From positions 1 to 47,283 of the forward strand of contig JAUCBJ010006094.1 in assembly GCA_032718475.1 (NCBI GenBank): a stretch of 47,283 bases of DNA, given 5' to 3'. The position numbers and the translations under genes are program-made. Of this stretch, positions 43,901 through 47,283 are shown in pieces. Source of the DNA: Nemertoderma westbladi. Lineage: Eukaryota; Xenacoelomorpha; Nemertodermatida; Nemertodermatidae. The notes beneath the pieces were generated by a model. It worked only from the letters and a program-made list of their open reading frames with translations. It was not told the DNA's origin and did not search any database. The number at the start of each line of letters is the position of its first letter. The first letter of the stretch is position 1.

Positions 43901-46016
43901 ATTCCATTATAGTTTTTAATTAGTTCAAGAGATTTGCTTTAAGAAATGTGTTTTTAATTGATCTAAACGTATAATTAATTAACTTATTAAAATGCCCCGT
44001 CTCCAGTTATAGCTCCAGTCATGCCTAGCCTAGCTTGTAAGGGGAACCAGTCCAACCACATCTCACCTCTACTCAAAGGCAGAATTGTAATGAGCCAGAC
44101 TAATAAGCCAGCTTGGCTATTATGTGTAGCTTACAAAATGATTTGGCCTAGTGCTTAATCATGATTCTTCAGAATAACTAGCTAAATAATTTCGTTGAGG
44201 TGTTGACATGATAAATTACAGTAATATCTCAGTATCAATAAATCCTGTGTGCCCTTTGGGTTGGGGTGGTGCAGATTAAGAGGGGGTTAAGATGGGGGGG
44301 GGGGGGGGGGGGGGTGGCTTTTCCCTCTCTTTGATTTACTGGTGTTTGTTTAAATTTCTTAGATACCGAGTTTGTGATACAGTATAATCGCTCAATATTA
44401 ATCTGTATCTCATAACTGAGCCTTGTGCTTCGCGAAGGCACCACGAACGTGTTTATTGACGACAAACAAACAACCTCAGTTAATAACAATTATAATAATG
44501 CGGAAATGGTTCCACCAATTGGTACAAGAGATACAACATAAATCATACAACATAAATCAGCAACAAAAACAGATTCAGTGGAAATACTAAAGGGTGTGCT
44601 GTGTGTCCAATAAAGGCGATTTAATAAGAAAATACGATATCATATTTATAATAATAACTGAATTGTTGTGGGGTGAGTGACTGTGAATTAAATATACAGT
44701 GTAATAGGACAATATGATAATGCTCTCCATAGCGAAAAATATCAACCGACCCTATTAGGGCTCGAACCCGAGGTTTCAAACTTTCGGTTATCATCAGCCG
44801 GGTGAGTGTACTGAGCTACCAGGCCGGATGAAGTTTTCGCACAATTCAATAAGATGTCGATTCAAAATTCGATTCGATTCAATATGATCTCCCACTCCAT
44901 AGCGAAATATTCATCCGGTCTGGTAGCTCAGTACACTCACCCGGCTGATGATAACCAGAAGTTTGAAACCTCGAGTTCGAGCCCCAATAGGGTCGGTTGA
45001 TATTTTTCGCTAAGGTGAGCATTATCATATTGTCCTATTACATTAGATATCATATTTAGTAATGATCTTCTATAATAAAGAAACAAATAAGAGTTTAAAG
45101 GATAATGAATTATGAGCAAACATCATCTTCACTAAATGCAACAAGGCGGGTGAAAATTAATATTCGAAATGTTAAACAAACACAATGTACAGACAACAAA
45201 TAAATTTAAACACAAATACAGAAAAGGTTTCACTAATAAATACATAATAATGGTATAAAAAGGAATGATAAACATGCACTGAAGGCAATAAAAATGCATT
45301 ATGCGAGAATAGGTAACTGATGTTGATGTGTACTATCGTACAAAGCGTATAATAGTATCGGGATAAAATAGGAAATAAAGCTAATAAATAAATAACAAGA
45401 TATAATAAACAAAGTATGTCCTTATTGTAGTCATTGTAAATGTAATTAAAAAAAGTTAACTTTACTAAACGCACCTTTCCCTCACTAGATGAATATATCT
45501 TCCCCACAATTTCTGCAAACATTGAATGTCAATGTAAGGCGTCAGAATGCCGCTGGCGTCATCCACGTGACCAGATATTCCATCTAACACTCTCATAGTG
45601 ACGTCACCACATTGCATTGCACCGTCGTCCATAGGGTCATCAATAGCGCTGACAACCACCTGTAATTATAGAAGGAATCTTAACTAAAATAAATTAAAAT
45701 TAAAATCAAAAATTAAATTTATTGAAATTGAACAGTAATGACGTAATTCGACTCTATGGCTTTACGCTCCAAAACAAGAACATTCTAGAATAAATTTTGT
45801 AATTTACCTTGACTCCTACAATACTGTAATCCATGTTGATAATGGTAACCCCGGCGACCATTTGGTTGTATCCCATGTCGACTGTCCAGTAGAAGTGCCT
45901 TCTATTCGCCTTCGGAATGGAACGTTTGGGAACCTGTCCAGGAGAACCAACCAAAGCGCAATGTTCTGGGTTCCTGGGGATAGAAATCCCGTCCACTGCT
46001 AATCCTGATGAATCGT
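15294..46016 (-). CDS. Lectin-like/EGF-like/LU-domain GPI-anchored protein gene, 25 exons, 5'-partial
   Basis: Twenty-five minus-strand exons (listed separately) join into one frame: 4,376 coding bases, i.e. two bases of a split codon, 1,457 codons and a stop, with every donor/acceptor phase agreeing. Domain order in the visible protein: galactose-binding-like domain 1 (about residues 1-147, start missing), F-type-lectin-like domain 2 (148-305), divergent domain 3 (306-450), WSC/PAN-like Cys region (450-563), about 14 EGF-like modules (564-1328), Ly6/uPAR domain (1330-1435) and a hydrophobic C-terminus of GPI-signal type. Sequons occur in the LU domain (NAT, NKT). No N-terminal signal peptide is visible because the 5' exons lie past the right edge. 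The protein should be secreted and membrane-anchored, binding glycans or cell-surface partners; that role is inferred from the families. Introns contain most of the mobile DNA of the window. Single-gene status rests on phase and domain continuity; the 4-kb intron before the LU exons is the least certain join. Confidence 0.8.
15600..16020 (-). other. Last intron of the lectin-like gene
   Basis: AT-rich with T/A homopolymers and a short (TA)n near 15738-15758. Contains TAGGCCTA twice near 15955-15980. No further feature. Confidence 0.6.
16027..16130 (-). CDS. Exon 24: Ly6/uPAR (LU) domain, first half
   Basis: Reads SSCYACSGTDDDC, VVTNCNAK and DYKACW; donor TTGG/gtatgt, phase 0. C-x-x-C near the start, then further single Cys, is the LU (three-finger) opening. 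The acceptor ggtag gives the two bases needed after exon 23. A second possible acceptor (ttacag, exon end 16134) lies four bases upstream but breaks phase. Both fall in a 15-bp word shared with the adjacent minisatellite. Confidence 0.75.
16140..19158. repeat. Minisatellite, 27/31-bp units with palindromic core, 3 kb
   Basis: About 100 copies of 'agtaactacctgtaacgtt' + 'acatagac' (27 bp), alternating with a 31-bp form in which 'attcatagac' replaces the end. Each carries the 12-bp palindrome TGTAACGTTACA. A left block (16140-16560) uses 'acatgttacgctacattcatag'. Higher-order blocks recur, for example 16390-16870 and 18885-19130. Lies wholly in the intron before the LU exon, starting at its acceptor. 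Confidence 0.95.
19160..20085. other. Intron sequence between exons 23 and 24
   Basis: AT-rich. No exon, repeat family or ORF could be supported; a 66-codon minus-strand frame at 19755-19955 has no recognisable domain. Confidence 0.5.
20090..20221 (-). CDS. Exon 23: last EGF-like module
   Basis: Acceptor atccatag, donor ACAA/gttagt; phase 1-1. Reads VDCNYNTYQCDCGVG, KCHCSPGYKKG and ICT. Its one-base end joins in phase to the LU exon if that uses the acceptor at 16131-16132. Confidence 0.8.
20378..20545. repeat. Dispersed repeat with G-tract, copy 1
   Basis: Begins with a run of about 17 G, then 'gacgcaaatcctgtctaggtg', and later 'aaaggagcaggttacattgg' and 'aaaacaataaacta'. The same order of blocks occurs at 23109-23257, so this is an interspersed repeat rather than a chance homopolymer. 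Intronic. Class unknown. Confidence 0.7.
21054..21191 (-). CDS. Exon 22: EGF-like module
   Basis: Acceptor gtttgtag, donor CAAAG/gttaga; phase 1-1. Reads DYCKKPVVSDSG, YGCGARCVGSVCKCHVGF and YCK. The middle spacing differs from its neighbours (C-G-A-R-C). Confidence 0.8.
21411..21521 (-). CDS. Exon 21: EGF-like module
   Basis: Acceptor atttctag, donor CACTG/gttagc; phase 1-1. Reads ECEPNDPACSCYE, TCGCRLGYTKK and SCT. Confidence 0.85.
21742..21835 (-). CDS. Exon 20: EGF-like half module
   Basis: Acceptor atttctag, donor GAAG/gtcagt; phase 0 in, phase 1 out. Reads GKPGCACNPSS, SCNCLPGYQST and TCE. Joined to the last Cys of exon 19 it makes a complete module. Confidence 0.8.
21922..22079 (-). 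CDS. Exon 19: EGF-like module
   Basis: Acceptor tttcctag, donor AATGAG/gtcggt; phase 1 in, phase 0 out. Reads ACLPDEQ, KCSCFRG, TCECRPGYIPIP and ECVTEC. The phase-0 exit pairs with exon 20. Confidence 0.8.
22183..22400 (+). mobile_element. tRNA-derived SINE, copy 1
   Basis: The head has a box-A-like 'cggcgaagtggtttaatc' and box-B 'gggttcgaccc', followed by a tRNA-unrelated body with 'gggagttttaatttcgg', 'agggcgcatctctg' and 'aaatgaatactggagg'. The same head and body occur at 31771-31990. Lies in the intron between exons 18 and 19. Confidence 0.7.
22435..22551 (-). CDS. Exon 18: EGF-like module
   Basis: Acceptor tttcttag, donor ATCC/gtaagt; phase 1-1. Reads TCNPNAVGQVGICVCD, LVCDCIHGFIVDP and KCI. 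Six cysteines in the array's standard order. Confidence 0.85.
22560..22795. other. Intron between exons 17 and 18
   Basis: AT-rich; no feature beyond homopolymers. Confidence 0.5.
22800..22928 (-). CDS. Exon 17: EGF-like module
   Basis: Acceptor cttgtag, donor CAACC/gttagt; phase 1-1. Reads YDCEGPSQDHCICTD, SCKCEPGYTSV and RSCN. Closest neighbour in pattern is exon 16. Confidence 0.85.
23109..23257. repeat. Dispersed repeat with G-tract, copy 2
   Basis: Fifteen G, then 'gacgcaaaacccgccttggcg', 'aaaggagcaggttacagtgg' and 'aaaacaataaactaaa', matching 20378-20545. Sits just downstream of exon 17's upstream intron. Confidence 0.7.
23277..23429 (-). CDS. Exon 16: EGF-like module
   Basis: Acceptor gtttatag, donor GCATAC/gtgagt; phase 1-1. 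Reads YECEDLGSEDFCLCD, WTCRCMPGYKSGWEP and KTCI: six cysteines in the order C, C-x-C, C-x-C, C. Confidence 0.85.
23435..24125. other. Intron between exons 15 and 16
   Basis: AT-rich with no supported gene. Contains one TAGGCCTA-like word near 23700. Confidence 0.5.
24130..24324 (-). CDS. Exon 15: two EGF-like modules
   Basis: Acceptor ttgcttag, donor GTGTCC/gttagt; phase 1-1. Reads DLCSLVSYNCDC, TCRCLPGFVPD, LCRPVC, GCICTDDRPCHCEHG and TCV. A stop just past the donor shows the exon must be spliced there. Confidence 0.8.
24797..25054 (-). CDS. Exon 14: Cys module plus spacer
   Basis: Acceptor ttctatag, donor TCAAG/gtaaga; phase 1-1. Reads GYLCEPGSSGCTNCAAGF, LRCRCKPGLVSV, then a Cys-poor spacer ending WLPVC. 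It corresponds to exons 11 and 12 together, without their phase-2 intron. Confidence 0.8.
25083..25108. repeat. Poly-G tract
   Basis: A run of about 26 G on the plus strand (C on the coding strand), 28 bp upstream of exon 14. Similar runs lie at 20380, 23110, 38060 and 44296, all in or near this gene. Confidence 0.9.
25584..25805 (-). CDS. Exon 13: two EGF-like modules
   Basis: Acceptor cgtacag chosen because it gives the needed two-base start; donor CCGAG/gttagt. Reads DQCVRHSLGCRCQP, GCHCDSTRRLRWDLTC, then PWCECYFLG, SCQCMNGYTTD and a final YC. Symmetric phase 1-1. Confidence 0.8.
25886..25940. repeat. (CTGT)n microsatellite
   Basis: About 12 units of ctgt/ctat, with a looser CTGT-rich patch at 26055-26110. 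Open frames over it are artefacts. Confidence 0.9.
26110..26690. other. Intron between exons 12 and 13
   Basis: No exon or repeat family recognised; open frames of 66-74 codons here lack domains. Confidence 0.45.
26696..26883 (-). CDS. Exon 12: non-EGF insert between Cys modules
   Basis: Acceptor cctaacag, donor CACAG/gtaaac. Reads RCEPIPTPLTIQC, then a Cys-free stretch with SDSGDGPTYLVYQTKDIVY and KIPLC. Without a known domain; it fits as the spacer matching the second half of exon 14 (which ends WLPVC). Phase 2 in, phase 1 out. Confidence 0.65.
27020..28963 (+). mobile_element. 5'-truncated non-LTR retrotransposon with intact RT ORF
   Basis: A stop-free frame of 647 codons. About residues 1-110 are basic and Gln/Asn-rich (the connector normally between endonuclease and RT). 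The RT follows: VPVPKKGN, FRGISLIS, GFRKGRGT, FVDFFKAFDSVSR (motif A), GVLQGDTLAPFLF (motif B), DFADDL (motif C). The C-terminal part has RLRFAGHCFRRED and ends with a TAA. No endonuclease domain is present, so the copy is 5'-truncated, but the lack of any stop points to recent insertion. Opposite in orientation to the host gene, in the intron between exons 11 and 12. At least six related scraps lie in the window. Clade not assigned. Confidence 0.85.
28990..29113 (+). pseudogene. Second start of the same RT element
   Basis: The stretch 'tttcgatattaaa...' through 'ctgaacaggcagtac' repeats 27038-27142 nearly exactly, directly after the first copy's 3' end. It breaks off into the 51-bp minisatellite. 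This indicates a head-to-tail tandem arrangement later interrupted by the array. Confidence 0.75.
29114..29995. repeat. 51-bp minisatellite, about 17 copies
   Basis: Unit reads 'gaccttgtctgcaagtaaga' + 'cgttagtgcccgcgagtcat' + 'tagtgcccgag', with a few variable positions (g/a/c, aag/gag). Because 51 is divisible by three, the minus strand stays open for 319 codons with a 17-residue repeat; I regard that frame as a by-product. It is flanked on both sides by fragments of the same RT element. Confidence 0.95.
30010..30161 (+). pseudogene. RT fragment, left half, split by a foldback insertion
   Basis: Matches about 28455-28610 of the intact RT (…AAVVPVLLYGSPCWALTAED…). Ends at 'aaaactctgga' (30151-30161); the continuation resumes with the same 11 bases at 31114. 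Confidence 0.75.
30162..31113. mobile_element. Foldback element with 275-bp inverted repeats
   Basis: Arms 30162-30436 and 30777-31052 are near-perfect reverse complements (ends ttagacatgggg / ccccatgtccaa), around a 340-bp core with no transposase. The 11 bases 'aaaactctgga' flank the insertion on both sides (30151-30161, 31114-31124), like a target-site duplication of 9-11 bp, which would fit a Mutator-like (MULE) non-autonomous element. About 60 bp (31053-31113) lie between the right arm and the duplicated target, so the true right end is unclear. Frames at 30556-30967 are by-products. Confidence 0.75.
31114..31292 (+). pseudogene. RT fragment, right half after the foldback insertion
   Basis: Continues the copy at 30010-30161: RMLRRVHCVKYNVYISNQ, GVSLVPLSLTLEQSRLRF, QCFRREE. 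Similarity stops at about 31292. Confidence 0.75.
31399..31768 (-). pseudogene. Inverted RT fragment of the same family
   Basis: The minus strand matches the 3' third of the RT (from 'tactcctctatgg' down to 'gatagggagcagtcgcggtg', compare 28545-28956) with many small indels. It faces the plus-strand fragment ending at 31292, a head-to-head pair of decayed copies. Confidence 0.7.
31771..31990 (+). mobile_element. tRNA-derived SINE, copy 2
   Basis: Box A-like 'tggtatagtggttgc' and box B 'gggttcgaccc', then 'gggcagttttcgtttcggc', 'cagggcgcatctctgcc' and 'aaatgagtactagag', the same body as 22183-22400. Plus strand; joins the inverted RT fragment. Confidence 0.7.
32359..32482 (-). CDS. Exon 11: EGF/TNFR-like Cys module
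   Basis: Acceptor ttgctag, donor AGAAG/gtaaga; phase 1 in, phase 2 out. Reads GYQCEPGGSDCVDC and MCKCSDGFYSTV. The opening CEPGgsdC..C is repeated in exon 14 (CEPGSSGCTNC), showing an internal duplication. Confidence 0.8.
32652..32871. mobile_element. tRNA-like foldback flanked by a 13-bp direct repeat
   Basis: Two 45-bp arms (32704-32748 and 32760-32804) pair with one mismatch around an 11-bp spacer; outer arms (32682-32703, 32854-32876) also pair. The right arm runs into a tRNA-like sequence: box A 'tagtggttagcatacc', a five-pair anticodon stem with a 7-base loop (acgttta), and box B 'gggttcgatcc'. Position 33 is C, so it is a pseudo-tRNA. 'attttgggctttt' at 32639-32651 and 32872-32884 looks like a target-site duplication, as left by LINE-mobilised SINEs. 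Confidence 0.7.
32890..33315. other. Intron between exons 10 and 11
   Basis: AT-rich, no further feature. Confidence 0.5.
33319..33458 (-). CDS. Exon 10: EGF-like module
   Basis: Acceptor tctgtag, donor CTCG/gtgagt. Encodes RWDQTCLERSCHS, PFCKCYY, RSCSCIPGYIAD and a final YC. The C-x-C ... C-x-C-x-PGY ... C order is the EGF-like signature shared by this whole array. Closely parallels part of exon 13 (RWDLTC ... WCECYFLG ... SCQCMNGY). Confidence 0.8.
33788..33923 (-). CDS. Exon 9: Cys-rich EGF-like module
   Basis: Acceptor atctacag, donor TTACG/gtgagt. Encodes VECKSNEV, GVCTNQC, SCVCQL, DCQCPKNYIL. It starts in phase 1 and ends in phase 2, so it is completed by exon 10, whose first codon (Arg) is split. 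Confidence 0.8.
34552..35990. repeat. 74-bp minisatellite, about 19 copies, inside the hAT-like element
   Basis: Unit: 'tctattctgacttggtataa' + 'actcaaatgagtttaatgag' + 'aatatgttgtacctggtggg' + 'aacttttccttcaa'. Copies are almost identical, differing chiefly at tttt/tttc/ttta and g/a in 'cttgg'. The core 'aaactcatatgagttt' in some copies is a perfect palindrome. Homogeneity indicates recent expansion. Confidence 0.95.
36557..36591. repeat. Perfect 17-bp hairpin
   Basis: gtgtcctaaagtgtcct, one base, then its exact reverse complement. Within the right portion of the hAT-like element; function unknown. Confidence 0.85.
37020..37328. other. Intron sequence right of the hAT-like element
   Basis: AT-rich; no feature recognised. 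Confidence 0.5.
37330..37834 (+). pseudogene. RT fragment, C-terminal part
   Basis: Nearly identical to 28428-28919 of the intact RT (RKGKAWAALNRLSRIWK ... DDLANVMGDREL), then diverges before the original stop, so it is cut at both ends. The very high identity points to recent duplication or a recent common source rather than old decay. Confidence 0.85.
38060..38076. repeat. Poly-G tract
   Basis: About 17 G just downstream (coding sense) of exon 8's donor at 38127. Confidence 0.85.
38128..38287 (-). CDS. Exon 8: second half of WSC/PAN-like Cys region
   Basis: Acceptor gtttgcag, donor GATAGAG/gttagc; starts phase 0, ends with one base. Reads GSSYFALYHSGECLATN and later VATDCPVVGWRQG. 'YFAL..GGEC.C' is typical of WSC domains, with the second Cys of the CxC missing here. 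The downstream intron carries the hAT-like element and an RT fragment. Confidence 0.65.
38545..38733 (-). CDS. Exon 7: linker and first half of WSC/PAN-like Cys region
   Basis: Acceptor tttttacag, donor AGAAAG/gttagt; 63 codons in phase 0. Reads LFRGSLVTDCLGKW, then DVSVMDILVDEP and IESCHVASRRK. 'G...DC', 'M', 'E.C...C/S' recall WSC/PAN-type domains that follow a 'GC..D' start. The domain call is tentative; membership of the exon in the gene is supported by phase. Confidence 0.6.
39013..39273 (-). CDS. Exon 6: body of divergent domain 3
   Basis: Acceptor ttatctag, donor GCGCAG/gttaga; 87 whole codons. Reads VVVYGMADCPSYCSKSLLNA, the position of RxDCC in domain 2, but the Arg is absent and the two Cys are separated. 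It ends LKLTVCDVAVYTF, the 'L..CEV.V' strand. Probably a structural copy that has lost the canonical sugar site. Confidence 0.75.
39560..40871 (-). pseudogene. Internally deleted RT-encoding element, C-terminal region
   Basis: One frame runs through the region with stops. 40871-40620 reads KPIGVGESLKRLNGRIVVG and AGPLQTAAGHPAGVESAIHA, the start of an RT type common in marine invertebrates. Motifs A to C are then missing. 40499-39560 continues SSWLTALPLECEGFAL, two TGA codons (about 40275 and 40257), then CVCSASFTPDHALSC, GFIALRHNEVRDL, HLDISARGFWGRF, FFDVRVFYPNA, SFTPLVFSTGGA and RCRISFSLVRSAGICLRG. This conserved Cys/His-bearing tail recurs in cnidarian and echinoderm repeat proteins. Both TGA stand where Arg (CGA) is expected. 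Class not assigned. Confidence 0.65.
41053..41378 (-). CDS. Exon 5: end of domain 2 and start of domain 3
   Basis: Acceptor ctaacag, donor CACAGA/gtgagt. Completes domain 2 (NWVTISC, GQYVHIVL, LSICEIVIL), then begins domain 3 (NVAMNSVGVTMSS, AAVDG, FYWTC, GWISVEFP). Phase 0 at its end. With 326 bases it is the longest internal exon, equal to two exons elsewhere in the array. Confidence 0.8.
41639..41816 (-). CDS. Exon 4: F-type lectin core of domain 2
   Basis: Acceptor ttgcag, donor CAAG/gttggt; ends with one base of a codon. Reads GPHWLIVDL and VTLYNRADCCQSFLNGAKVYI. R-x-D-C-C is the F-type lectin (fucolectin) motif that contributes the sugar-binding Arg and the vicinal Cys pair. The basic residue usual a few positions later is replaced (QSFLNG), so fucose binding is possible but not assured. 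Confidence 0.85.
42000..42580. other. Intron between exons 3 and 4, unassigned
   Basis: Open frames of 65-113 codons on both strands lack recognisable domains. No feature supported apart from the tRNA-like sequence that follows. Confidence 0.4.
42582..42656 (-). mobile_element. tRNA-like sequence (SINE head or pseudo-tRNA)
   Basis: The minus strand has a seven-pair acceptor stem (gctgctt / gggcagc), box A-like 'ggtctagtggtgac' and box B 'ggttcgatccc'. No clean anticodon stem-loop is seen, so a functional tRNA is unlikely. Confidence 0.5.
42748..42931 (-). CDS. Exon 3: end of domain 1 and start of domain 2
   Basis: The preceding split codon gives Ser. The exon reads FYICELFVL (the 'L.ICEV.V' end of domain 1), then NLAQGKPTWQDS (the usual F5/8 opening) and LAVDG. 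Donor GAG/gtaagg, phase 0. The acceptor (caaagggag) has a weak pyrimidine tract, so the exact 5' edge is less sure than the 3' edge. Confidence 0.75.
43000..44290. other. Intron between exons 2 and 3, left portion
   Basis: No exon found. 43560-43760 has an ordinary interspersed-repeat look (the phrase 'ttaataactcagcgaaattg'), but no second copy is in the window. The frame at 43243-43485 has no domain. Confidence 0.35.
44296..44314. repeat. Poly-G tract
   Basis: About 19 G on the plus strand, in the intron between exons 2 and 3. Confidence 0.85.
44701..45041. mobile_element. tRNA-like foldback, 140-bp arms
   Basis: Arms 44701-44840 and 44901-45041 are reverse complements with a few mismatches and a 60-bp spacer. 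Each arm holds a tRNA-like segment: 'ggtctggtagctcagtacac' (box A) and 'gagttcgagcc' (box B). The structure looks like two SINE copies inserted head to head, or an inverted duplication of one. Confidence 0.75.
45045..45470. other. Intron between exons 2 and 3, right portion
   Basis: AT-rich; no feature recognised. Confidence 0.45.
45475..45659 (-). CDS. Exon 2: domain 1, middle
   Basis: Acceptor attacag, donor AAAG/gtgcgt; starts in phase 0 and ends with two bases of a codon. Continues the strand as VVVSAIDDP and holds CGDVTMRV and LWGRYIHLVRE. The last motif is the 'G.Y..V' strand before the C-terminal Cys of the fold. Confidence 0.8.
45808..46016 (-). CDS. Exon 1 (visible): F5/8-type galactose-binding-like domain 1, first part
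   Basis: Acceptor ...ataatag, donor AAG/gtaaat; 2+207 bases, ending on a codon boundary. Encodes DSSGLAVDGIS and later FYWTVDMGYNQMVAGVTI then NMDYSIVGVK. LAVDG and 'W.VD.G....V..V.I.N' are landmarks of the F5/8 type C / fucolectin fold. The domain's opening strand must lie in an upstream exon that I could not find in the window. Confidence 0.8.
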
Positions 46017-46451
46017 CTATTATGAATGAATGAATTGATCATTTATAATGTCTTGGGCACAGCGGCCCCCTACCAACAATGGCTTATAAGACATCGAATT
46101 TTATACAAATTAACTACCAAATATAATACACAATTAACCAATTTACATCACAAACTAGATACAAGTCAAATTAAATTCTTCCATTCATTTCCAACTGCTG
46201 TGCACTATTAACTTGGTCATTGCACATTAAAAATTTCAACTTCTGGCTATTCTCAACATCATAAAAATCTTGTGAGAAGAGACTCCTATCTAGGGCGTCA
46301 CATTCATACAAAAAATGACTTTGTCTTCAATTTCACCCGACTTACATATATTACATACTAAGTATACAAGAGTGAACCAATACACCAACAAATCACCGGT
46401 TATGTAATTCAATATTTCAATTGAATTACATAACCCAGGTCTTGCACACGG

Positions 46452-46850
46452 TCAGTTCGGTTTGTTTTTACAACATCTAAACTGCGCCAGTCACTCCCAT
46501 CTCTCAAAAATCCCATCCCGGAAATCCTTGCGTCTAACTTCGTTTACTCATTCTCTTGTCCCTCTTGTAAGGGGGAATATGTTGGACACACCATCCAACA
46601 CTTGTTTGAACGCGTTAGACAGCACCAGGATGGGACAGCCAATGATGCGAGCGAACAGGGTAAGAATGCGCACAACCACATCATGACTCACCGCGGCGAG
46701 CCCAATACACGTTGGCTGACTGACTGGCGTGAATTGTTTAAACATTTCACTGTAATTGTTAGACACCCATTGCGGCCAGTCTTGCAAAAGCTTGAAATGT
46801 ATTACATCCAAACGCGCAAGCCGGTTATCAACAAGCAGAAACGTGACTGA
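46452..46850 (+). pseudogene. Penelope-like element, C-terminal GIY-YIG endonuclease fragment
   Basis: One open frame reads SVRFVFTTSKLRQ, NPIPEILASNFVYSFSCP, CKGEYVGHTIQHLFERVRQH, then HIMTHRG, KLEMYYIQ and VINKQKRD before TGA. The order C..C..'YVG.T', Arg in 'ERVRQH', His, Glu in 'LEMYYI' and Asn in 'INKQ' reproduces the GIY-YIG nuclease active-site residues. The preceding 'FVFTTSKLR...P' linker is the form seen before this domain in Penelope-like retroelements. The upstream RT portion (46230-46440) is decayed and too short to name. The fragment lies upstream of exon 1 of the lectin-like gene, in the opposite orientation. Confidence 0.75.
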
Positions 46851-46959
46851 CGCAAGTTTACGGTGCTGCTTCCCAGTGGTTAGTTACAGTACAGACATAT
46901 CTTCATTTCGTTACCTGTTCCGTCCCCCTTTGGGAATATCTCTCTACATTTCCTGGCTT

Positions 46960-47000
46960 GGCCTCCTGAGAATGCCTTCAGTTGTTGCGGGGCGAAACCT
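46960..47000 (+). ncRNA. Hammerhead-like core, degenerate
   Basis: CTGAGAA, a small GCC/GGC stem, then GCGAAAC, about 110 bp after the GIY-YIG stop. Penelope-like elements are known to carry hammerhead ribozyme motifs; here the CUGANGA box has one wrong base, so activity is doubtful. Confidence 0.25.
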
Positions 47001-47283
47001 ACCGATCATCTTACTGTATAGATTAACACTTCTCATCTCATCAATAATTTACAAGTTATCTCTCGAGCTTATGTAAGGGCTCTGTTGTCAATAGTTACAG
47101 TGGCTCACAACGGCCAACGTTTTCTTTTAACAACAAAAACTCAATACTCATCTAGAATTGCCGTGAACTTCTTCCGTGAATCTACACGGTGATATCCTAT
47201 TGGTTATTTTCCATATTGCTTTGGGGCAGAACGTACCGTACGCCAGTACACCGTAATGCGTATGCAGTTGGGTCAGGGTACCG
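47001..47283. other. Right edge, unassigned
   Basis: No exon matching the missing start of galactose-binding domain 1 was found on the minus strand. Nothing else is recognised. Confidence 0.4.

Overview
The window looks like nuclear DNA of a marine invertebrate deuterostome, most likely an echinoderm. It is AT-rich and repeat-laden, with spliced genes, GT..AG introns, several retroelement and DNA-transposon families, tRNA-derived SINE-like sequences, and many copies of the word TAGGCCTA. The taxon call rests on two observations: an insulin/relaxin-superfamily A-chain exon that most resembles the echinoderm relaxin-like gonad-stimulating peptide, and a secreted F-type-lectin-like protein. It is an inference, not a match.

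Left part (1-15290). A plus-strand terminal exon (1345-1460) encodes a relaxin-like A chain (CC-x3-C-x8-C) and lies between a short satellite and retroelement debris. The rest is repeats: an L1-type ORF1 remnant, small reverse-transcriptase (RT) scraps, an A-B-A-B direct-repeat structure (5731-12170) split by a nearly complete minus-strand LINE (ORF 7834-11098), a CpG-rich islet near 12.4-12.8 kb, and a 1.4-kb TATGC satellite.

Right part (15294-46016 and beyond). One large minus-strand gene fills this region. I traced 25 coding exons by splice sites, codon phase and domain content. Summed, they give one continuous frame of 1457 codons plus stop, with the 5' end beyond the right edge of the window. 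The predicted protein is secreted and modular: three galactose-binding-like (F5/8 or fucolectin type) domains, a small WSC/PAN-like Cys region, about 14 EGF-like Cys-rich modules with mostly phase-1 introns, and a C-terminal Ly6/uPAR (LU) domain ending in a GPI-anchor-type hydrophobic tail. It would suit a cell-surface, glycan-binding recognition or adhesion protein.

The introns of this gene hold most of the mobile DNA: a 3-kb minisatellite next to the LU exon, an intact 647-codon RT ORF with several broken relatives, a 51-bp minisatellite, a foldback element, a 2.8-kb hAT-like element (8-bp target duplication) carrying a 74-bp minisatellite, an internally deleted RT element with two CGA-to-TGA stops, tRNA-like foldbacks, and a Penelope-like GIY-YIG fragment at the right edge. 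The relaxin-like gene and the lectin-like gene are convergent, about 13.8 kb apart.
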